From assembly GCA_030691805.1 (NCBI GenBank), contig JAUYDP010000137.1:1-5522 (forward strand): a DNA stretch of 5,522 nt. Direction: 5' to 3'. Origin of the DNA: Dehalococcoidia bacterium (GTDB taxonomy: Bacteria; Chloroflexota; Dehalococcoidia; JAUYDP01). Shown here in pieces: positions 1 to 5,522 of this stretch. Each line of letters begins with the position of its first letter. Position 1 is the first letter of the stretch. The notes under the pieces are model-generated. The model ran no database searches. It saw nothing but the letters and a program-made list of their open reading frames with translations, and was not told the origin of the DNA. A program made the position numbers and the translations under genes.

Positions 1-26
1 GTCAATGGGCCAGTCACGCGGGATCT

Positions 27-54
27 GTAGTGGCGAGGCATGCCTCGCTACTAC
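27..54. repeat. 28-base near-perfect palindrome, REP-like
   Basis: The two 14-base halves are reverse complements with no spacer and a single mismatch (G32 opposite T49, which would be a G-U pair in RNA). The centre is GGCATGCC. It lies about 200 bases past the stop codon of the leftward zinc-finger gene. There is no T tract on either side, so it is not a standard intrinsic terminator. Palindromes of this kind are often dispersed REP-type elements, but with one copy in the window this is inference. Confidence 0.65.
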
Positions 55-150
55 GTGAGCGACGCCTGCTCGGCCACGGTAGGGAAGACAGCTCCGTACT
101 TTATCAAGTTTATCAACGGGCTCGGGACGTCCGCCACTACGTCTTGGGCG

Positions 151-216
151 CTGCACCCTAACAATTCTTCAAACCCATCAAACCCGCCACTGCACCCTAC
201 ACCTACACCCTACACG
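151..216. repeat. Degenerate C-rich short direct repeats
   Basis: CTGCACCCTA occurs at 151-160 and again at 190-199. TCAAACCC occurs at 169-176 and 178-185, a 9-base period. ACCCTAC (194-200), ACCTAC (201-206) and ACCCTAC (207-213) form a run of 7, 6 and 7 bases. The plus strand is rich in C runs and the minus strand in G runs. The pattern looks like slippage-grown simple sequence rather than a designed site. Confidence 0.7.
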
Positions 217-251
217 CTTGACCTTTGACCCTTGACCCCTGCCCTTTGAGC
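217..251. repeat. Five-unit heptad tandem repeat (TTGACC type) abutting a stop codon
   Basis: Five consecutive 7-base units can be read: CTTGACC, TTTGACC, CTTGACC, CCTGCCC and TTTGAGC. The first three differ only at position 1; the last two have diverged more. The array ends exactly where the TAG stop codon of the leftward gene begins (252-254, read on the minus strand), so it forms the start of that gene's 3' untranslated region. On the minus strand it supplies closely spaced G runs. Such heptad arrays can vary in copy number between strains. No protein-binding role can be shown from sequence alone. Confidence 0.75.
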
Positions 252-1472
252 CTAGTGACACCGGCCGCGGTGGTCCTGGCAGGTGACCTGGCCGCAGGAT
301 GGGCAGCGGTTCTGGTTGTGCGCGCAGAGGGCGCGACCGCAGACGGAGCAGGCGCCGACACCGCACTCCCGGCAATGGACTCGCTGGCAGGCGCTACAGG
401 TGAGGATGCAGGCGTCGCAGGCCAGGTGGCCGTTGGCGCAAAGGTGGATGGTGGTGGCCCCATTGTGGCATACGTGACAGGAGGGTAGCTCCAGGGCCCC
501 AGTCAGGGGATCGAAGACGACGCTGGCTTCGGCGGTGGCGTAGCGGTTCTGCACCTGGACCCGTCCACTCACTTTGGGTTGGCTGACGATGGCGGCATTG
601 AGGAGACTAAGGGCCACCCGCAGGTGGTGCTTGGCCCCCGCGTCAGCTAGCTTCCGCTCCCTCTCCACTTCGGATGCCTCTATCTTATGTTCCAGGGTCC
701 TCCGGCGTTCTGGCTCCTCGGTGCGTTCCAGACGGCGGCGCAACTCGTCCTTGGTATCGTCGTAGAAGGTGTTGATGCGGAGGCTCTCCATCTCGAAGTG
801 CCGGGAGGCGCGGCGCTGGTAGGTGGCCACCGTGGCGGCGATTTGTATTTGAAGGAGTTGGATAGAACGTTGGTAGGCGGCGGTTAGGCTGGCGGCGTTG
901 GGCAGACAGTCCGCATCGGGAGCATAGAAATCCCGTTTCGGTTCCAGGCGCATCCGTCGCCATCCTTCTTGGAGCTTGGGGGCCGGCTGCAGTGAGCCGC
1001 TGTCCACGACCACGGTATGCACCTCCTCCCGTTTTTCATCGGAGAGATAAGATACCTGGAAGTTGAAGAGGAGGTAATGGCAGGCAAAGGGAATCTCCAT
1101 TTCATCATAGAAGATACGCGCATTGGCGAACCTGGCCTTCCATTGGTCCAGGTGAATGGCGCGACGCTGGGACCAGCGTAGCCCATTGATGTACCAGCGA
1201 GTAACGCTCCCCATCCTGGAGGCCATGGCGATAAGCTCATCCGCCAGAGGGCTGCCCAGAGAGAGGTATTGGATCCCAGCTTTCTCCGCCGTGTGGGGAT
1301 CGAAAGCCAGCCTGGCGAAGCCGTCTCCGCCCAGGGTCTTCCGGTGCGCGTCCGGAAGGACAGCCTCCAGCACGCCCTCTCTTTCTTCTACCAGGGCGCC
1401 AAGGACCTGAAGTAGCTCCTTGGCGAAAGCCTCTAGCTCTCCAACCGATCCGTTTTGTGACTTTGCTGCCAT
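252..1472 (-). CDS. SNF2-helicase-associated protein with coiled coil and Cys-rich zinc-binding C-terminus
   Basis: I do not recognise a named family for this 406-residue protein. Residues 1-45 look helical and acidic. Residues 50-80 (ARLAFDPHTAEKAG, then YLSLGSPLADELI) resemble the segment that follows the ATPase core in large RapA/SNF2-type helicases, where a 'FD...A' stretch leads to a 'HPL'-like motif. Residues 115-160 alternate as beta strands (FYDEMEIPFACHYLLFNFQV). Residues 215-280 are highly charged (ELRRRLERTEEPERRR) and probably form a coiled coil. Residues 332-406 hold 16 Cys and several His in CxxC pairs (332/335, 352/355, 359/362, 367/370, 375/378, 390/393), enough for about four to five zinc ions in ribbon or treble-clef folds. 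It begins 161 bases after the helicase gene on the same strand, so it is probably co-transcribed and works with it. The ATG at 1470-1472 has only a weak upstream GGAG-like sequence at poor spacing. The zinc-binding call is strong; the helicase-partner role is inference. Confidence 0.88.
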   Translation of the reverse strand: MAAKSQNGSVGELEAFAKELLQVLGALVEEREGVLEAVLPDAHRKTLGGDGFARLAFDPHTAEKAGIQYLSLGSPLADELIAMASRMGSVTRWYINGLRWSQRRAIHLDQWKARFANARIFYDEMEIPFACHYLLFNFQVSYLSDEKREEVHTVVVDSGSLQPAPKLQEGWRRMRLEPKRDFYAPDADCLPNAASLTAAYQRSIQLLQIQIAATVATYQRRASRHFEMESLRINTFYDDTKDELRRRLERTEEPERRRTLEHKIEASEVERERKLADAGAKHHLRVALSLLNAAIVSQPKVSGRVQVQNRYATAEASVVFDPLTGALELPSCHVCHNGATTIHLCANGHLACDACILTCSACQRVHCRECGVGACSVCGRALCAHNQNRCPSCGQVTCQDHRGRCH

Positions 1473-1500
1473 GAAAATAGGTTTCCGCTACTCCGTCCTC

Positions 1501-1559
1501 ATGCCCCAGTGCTTTAGCCTGGGGTGGCTTCCATACCCCAGGCTAAAGCACTGGGGCAT
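1501..1559. repeat. Perfect 25-bp inverted repeat with 9-base loop between the two leftward genes
   Basis: The arms 1501-1525 and 1535-1559 are exact reverse complements, separated by 1526-1534. Each arm carries the core CTTTAGCCTGGGG or its complement. In the minus-strand transcript it would form a very stable 25-bp hairpin between the helicase and the zinc-finger reading frames. There is no T tract, so a classical terminator is unlikely. A REP/MITE-like mobile palindrome, or an RNA-processing or stabilising hairpin that sets the ratio of the two products, are both possible. Confidence 0.9.
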
Positions 1560-1585
1560 AGTGAGCCGGTCTTCATCTTCGGTAG

Positions 1586-1601
1586 TGCCCCGACAGGGGC
1601 A
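1586..1601. repeat. Small hairpin, 6-bp GC stem with GACA loop
   Basis: TGCCCC (1586-1591) and GGGGCA (1596-1601) pair around GACA. It lies 26 bases from the large inverted repeat, on the helicase side. It shares the GCCCC/GGGGC motif with the outer ends of that repeat, so alternative pairing between the two structures in the transcript is possible. No T run follows on either strand. Confidence 0.55.
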
Positions 1602-1608
1602 TGAGAGG

Positions 1609-1630
1609 CTGGCATGTACTCTGGCATGTA
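1609..1630. repeat. Two-copy 12-base-period direct repeat at the helicase stop
   Basis: CTGGCATGTA occurs at 1609-1618 and 1621-1630, a period of 12 bases. The second copy ends three bases from the helicase stop codon (TGA, complement of 1634-1636). It looks like a small tandem duplication. No function is evident. Confidence 0.6.
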
Positions 1631-1633
1631 ACC

Positions 1634-3418
<1,785 letters not shown>

Positions 3419-3440
3419 GAGTGGAACACCACACTTTCGA

Positions 3441-3472
3441 CGGGGCCGCGGGCGAGACCGCGATGCACCCCG
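3441..3472 (-). promoter_or_regulatory. GC-rich two-tier hairpin in the predicted helicase mRNA leader
   Basis: On the plus strand CGGGG (3441-3445) pairs with CCCCG (3468-3472), and inside it CGCGG (3447-3451) pairs with CCGCG (3458-3462), leaving a six-base loop and an asymmetric internal bulge. If transcription starts near 3487, this structure falls in the roughly 69-base untranslated leader. It ends about 23 bases before the ATG. A smaller stem, GTGG/CCAC (3421-3424 with 3429-3432), sits right before the start codon and could mask an already weak ribosome site. The pairing is visible; any control of translation is inference. Confidence 0.4.
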
Positions 3473-3493
3473 CAATGAGGGACTGTCAATGAA

Positions 3494-3522
3494 AGTATAG
3501 GACTGCGCTGGGGAGAGGTCAA
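3494..3522 (-). promoter_or_regulatory. Sigma70-type promoter for the helicase operon
   Basis: Read on the minus strand, TTGACC (3522-3517) and TATACT (3499-3494) are separated by exactly 17 bases. Each hexamer matches five of six consensus positions. Transcription would begin near 3487, about 69 bases before the chosen ATG, and would exclude the longer GTG-started reading frame. A second TTGACA (3489-3484) lies at the predicted start point but has no acceptable -10 partner. The call assumes a housekeeping sigma factor of the usual type. Confidence 0.7.
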
Positions 3523-3540
3523 GCAGCGGCGGGTGAGCGG

Positions 3541-3552
3541 GCACCCAGGTGC
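3541..3552. repeat. Short palindrome in the divergent intergenic region
   Basis: GCACC and GGTGC flank a two-base centre (GCACCCAGGTGC). It lies between the two divergent genes, about 20 bases upstream of the -35 box of the helicase promoter, where an operator could act on both directions. A 12-base palindrome can arise by chance, so this is only a candidate. Confidence 0.25.
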
Positions 3553-3631
3553 TCCAGCCAACTGGTTTTTGGACTACTTGGGCACGATGCGGTAAACTTG
3601 GTAAATCAAAAACCTTCGATCGAGTGTAGAA

Positions 3632-5522
3632 ATGTCATTAACGACCCTCGGGCTGGACTCCGCCCACGTACGCTCCAGAGTAGGGAGTTGGTTGGAGCAA
3701 CACACTGATACCATAGATTCCTTGCCCGATTCATATGTAGGCGCAGGGATTGCCCTGGCTGCTGGTCTTGGTTTGTACCTGGAACTGATGATCATTCGTT
3801 TGCATTCTTCCTATTTTCAGTTATTCGCCTATTTCAAGAACGTAAGTCTTCTATCGTGCTTTCTCGGTCTTGGTATCGGCTATGCGAGGGGTTCTAAACG
3901 ACCGGTACCTACGCCTCTGATCATGCCCTTATTCGCGTTTCAAATCTTGCTTGTCTACGTAACCCGCCATAGTCCGTTAGCGGATTCTCTGCAAAACCCG
4001 ATTTCGGAGCAACTCGCGTTTGGCGTCGGGCAGACAGCGGGAACGAAGGAAACCTTGATTACCTACGGGTTTATGGCACTGATCTTTGCCCTTAATGCGC
4101 TATGTTTCATTCCCCTCGGACATTTGGCTTCGCGCTTAATGGTACGACGGCAGGCGCTGGCGGCTTACGGTTGGAACCTGATTGGCAGCCTGTCCGGCAT
4201 ATTTGTTTTTTCTTTGGTTTCATTCATGTGGGCTCCGCCTACCATCTGGATAATCCTAGCAACTCTGGGGCTCATAATCTTCCTCCGAAGACACGTAACC
4301 ACTCTTTTGCCAACGCTCATAGCAGCAGGTATCGTGTTAGTATTCCTGGCTAGGCCCATTGATCTAAACCGGTTCGACATATACTCACCATACCAGGCTA
4401 TGGCTTTAGTCCTTTCGAAAGATGGGCCTCCTGTTCTTGAGACGAGTAACACGTACTACCAAAGAATCCTGGATTTGAGTGAGGAGAATGTACGTAACAA
4501 TGCACAACTGAACAAGTGGTCGGATTATTACTCGTTGCCCTACTTTTTTAAACCGAAACCAAAAGACGTGCTGATAGTGGGCAGTGGCGCCGGTAACGAC
4601 GCGGCTGCCGCACTACGGAATGGCGCTGGCGAGATCGATGCGGTGGAGATCGACCCTGCGATTCTTCAGTTCGGGAAACAGTATCATCCCGAATCGCCCT
4701 ACCAGGCCACGAGCGTGAACGCCATCGTCGATGATGCCCGAGCATTCATCCGGCATACAGACAAACAATACGACTTGATCGTCTATGGCCTGCTGGATTC
4801 ACATACGTTACTTTCGGGTAGCTCTGGTAGTATCCGATTGGACAGTTATGTCTATACCGTTGAAGGACTTCGGGACGCTCGCCAGAAGCTCAAGCAGGAT
4901 GGCGCTATCAGTCTAACATTTAGCCTCATAAGTGACGAACTAGGCAGAAAGCTGTTCGTTATGCTTCAAGATGCCTTCGATGGGCAGAGTCCGGTAGTCT
5001 ATCAGGCTGGCTATGATGGAGGTTACACGTTTTTAGATGGTGGCGGACTAGGAAAGGCCTCCCTTCCCTTACCGCCAACCGTCAAAGAAGTGACGGCCAG
5101 GTTCGCCGATCCTACAATCTACGCGGATAAATCCACGGATGACTGGCCCTTTTTCTACATGCCTTCGAGGAAGTATCCCGCCTCCTACGTCGTGATGATC
5201 CTGGTATTGTTGTCCATTTCGGTGGTGTTCGTTCGACGGCTCGTGCCAGGCTCCGGCGCAGGCTTCTCGGTCCCGGCCTTTTTCCTGGGAGCTGGGTTCA
5301 TGCTTCTAGAGACTAAAGCAATAACGGAGTTGGCCCTTGCATTTGGCAGTACTTGGTTCGTGATAAGTGCCGTGATTACAGCCATTCTGATTCTGGCATT
5401 TCTGTCCAACCTGGTTGTTATGAGATTTGGTAATCCTCTGCCCTTGCTAACTTATCCATTACTCTCCGTCTCGTTAATCGCCGGATTAGGCTTAAGCTTC
5501 GCTTATATGAGCGGCCTTGCAC
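3632..5522 (+). CDS. Spermidine-synthase-like polytopic membrane protein (partial, open at right edge)
   Basis: 630 codons are open from the ATG at 3632 to the window edge, so the C-terminus is missing. Residues 1-34 are hydrophilic. About seven hydrophobic segments follow (roughly 35-57, 68-84, 93-110, 145-165, 180-200, 203-219, 225-240), then a soluble domain (about 250-510), then at least four more membrane segments (517-535, 545-562, 572-596, 606-627). The soluble domain has a Rossmann methyltransferase fold like SpeE: DVLIVGSGAGNDAAAAL (312-328), the ribose-binding acid in VEIDP (Glu339), DDARAF (367-372), YDLIVYGLLDSH (380-391), SYVYTVEG (405-412) and TDDWPFFY (502-509). The segment GAGFMLLETKAITELAL (553-569) followed by FGSTWFVIS is, as I recall, a hallmark of SpeE-fused membrane proteins of unknown substrate. 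Signature aspartates of true aminopropyltransferases are replaced (Ala319, Gly386), so spermidine synthesis is doubtful. An in-frame TAA at 3602-3604 and no better start between support this ATG, though no clear Shine-Dalgarno sequence precedes it. Codon use is visibly more AT-rich than in the leftward genes. Confidence 0.9.
   Translation, partial: MSLTTLGLDSAHVRSRVGSWLEQHTDTIDSLPDSYVGAGIALAAGLGLYLELMIIRLHSSYFQLFAYFKNVSLLSCFLGLGIGYARGSKRPVPTPLIMPLFAFQILLVYVTRHSPLADSLQNPISEQLAFGVGQTAGTKETLITYGFMALIFALNALCFIPLGHLASRLMVRRQALAAYGWNLIGSLSGIFVFSLVSFMWAPPTIWIILATLGLIIFLRRHVTTLLPTLIAAGIVLVFLARPIDLNRFDIYSPYQAMALVLSKDGPPVLETSNTYYQRILDLSEENVRNNAQLNKWSDYYSLPYFFKPKPKDVLIVGSGAGNDAAAALRNGAGEIDAVEIDPAILQFGKQYHPESPYQATSVNAIVDDARAFIRHTDKQYDLIVYGLLDSHTLLSGSSGSIRLDSYVYTVEGLRDARQKLKQDGAISLTFSLISDELGRKLFVMLQDAFDGQSPVVYQAGYDGGYTFLDGGGLGKASLPLPPTVKEVTARFADPTIYADKSTDDWPFFYMPSRKYPASYVVMILVLLSISVVFVRRLVPGSGAGFSVPAFFLGAGFMLLETKAITELALAFGSTWFVISAVITAILILAFLSNLVVMRFGNPLPLLTYPLLSVSLIAGLGLSFAYMSGLA

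Larger units (their letters stand above)
1..251. other. Non-coding, repeat-rich flank downstream of the zinc-finger gene
   Basis: I find no convincing gene here. The only open frame of any size (plus strand, 40-228) translates to a Pro/Thr/Asn-rich low-complexity peptide made of the repeats themselves. The stretch holds a palindrome at 27-54 and degenerate short repeats at 151-251. Between them lies about 95 bases with little visible structure, apart from CGCCACTACGT (132-142), which nearly copies CGCTACTACGT (46-56) in the palindrome's right arm. No classical terminator (GC stem followed by a T run) is visible for the leftward genes, so where their transcript ends is unclear. Confidence 0.6.

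Noticed and set aside
40..228. Plus-strand 62-residue open frame
   Set aside because: It starts inside the palindrome and runs through the simple repeats. The peptide is low-complexity, with no ribosome site and no recognisable domain.
151..251. CRISPR array
   Set aside because: Units are 6-10 bases long and degenerate, without spacers of uniform length.
1501..1559. Intrinsic terminator between the two leftward genes
   Set aside because: The stem is far longer than usual and no T run follows it on either strand.
3569..3598. Possible plus-strand promoter TTGGAC-18-TAAACT for the membrane-protein gene
   Set aside because: The -35 box matches only three of six consensus positions and the spacing is 18. 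Too weak to list, although the position would fit.
3574..3795. Minus-strand 73-residue open frame in the divergent region
   Set aside because: It overlaps the start of the membrane-protein gene on the other strand, has no domain, and lies upstream of the helicase promoter.

Overview
The window reads as bacterial chromosomal DNA. It has three genuine protein-coding genes, a leftward two-gene block and a divergent rightward gene that runs off the right edge. The organism cannot be fixed from the sequence. The compact SNF2-type helicase with the 'MFELVIGEIDMILG' tail, the SpeE-like membrane protein, REP-like palindromes and TTGACC-type heptad repeats together recall Chloroflexota or a related environmental lineage. 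That is a low-confidence impression from memory.

Layout. Bases 1-251 are non-coding and repeat-rich, with a 28-base near-perfect palindrome (27-54) and a C-rich stretch of degenerate short repeats (151-251). Its last part is a five-unit heptad array that touches the stop codon of the first gene. Minus-strand gene B (252-1472) encodes a 406-residue protein with an unrecognised N-terminal region, a charged probable coiled coil and a very Cys-rich zinc-binding tail. A 161-bp gap (1473-1633) holds a perfect 25-bp inverted repeat, a small hairpin and a short direct repeat. Minus-strand gene A (1634-3418) is a complete 594-residue SNF2-family ATPase. Bases 3419-3631 form a divergent intergenic region with a good sigma70-type promoter for gene A and a GC-rich hairpin in its predicted leader. 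Plus-strand gene C (3632 to the edge) is a polytopic membrane protein with a spermidine-synthase-like methyltransferase fold between two membrane blocks.

How they may work together. Genes A and B lie in the order helicase then partner, on one strand, and probably form one transcription unit. The helicase stops soon after its core, and gene B looks like the separate accessory part that many larger SNF2/RapA-type proteins carry on the same chain. The pair is the best candidate here for an undescribed DNA- or RNA-remodelling module. Nothing in the window (no nuclease, methylase or phage gene) proves a defence role. Gene C looks unrelated in function and in codon use. Its SpeE-like domain has lost two aspartates that canonical aminopropyltransferases use, so it is probably not a true spermidine synthase.
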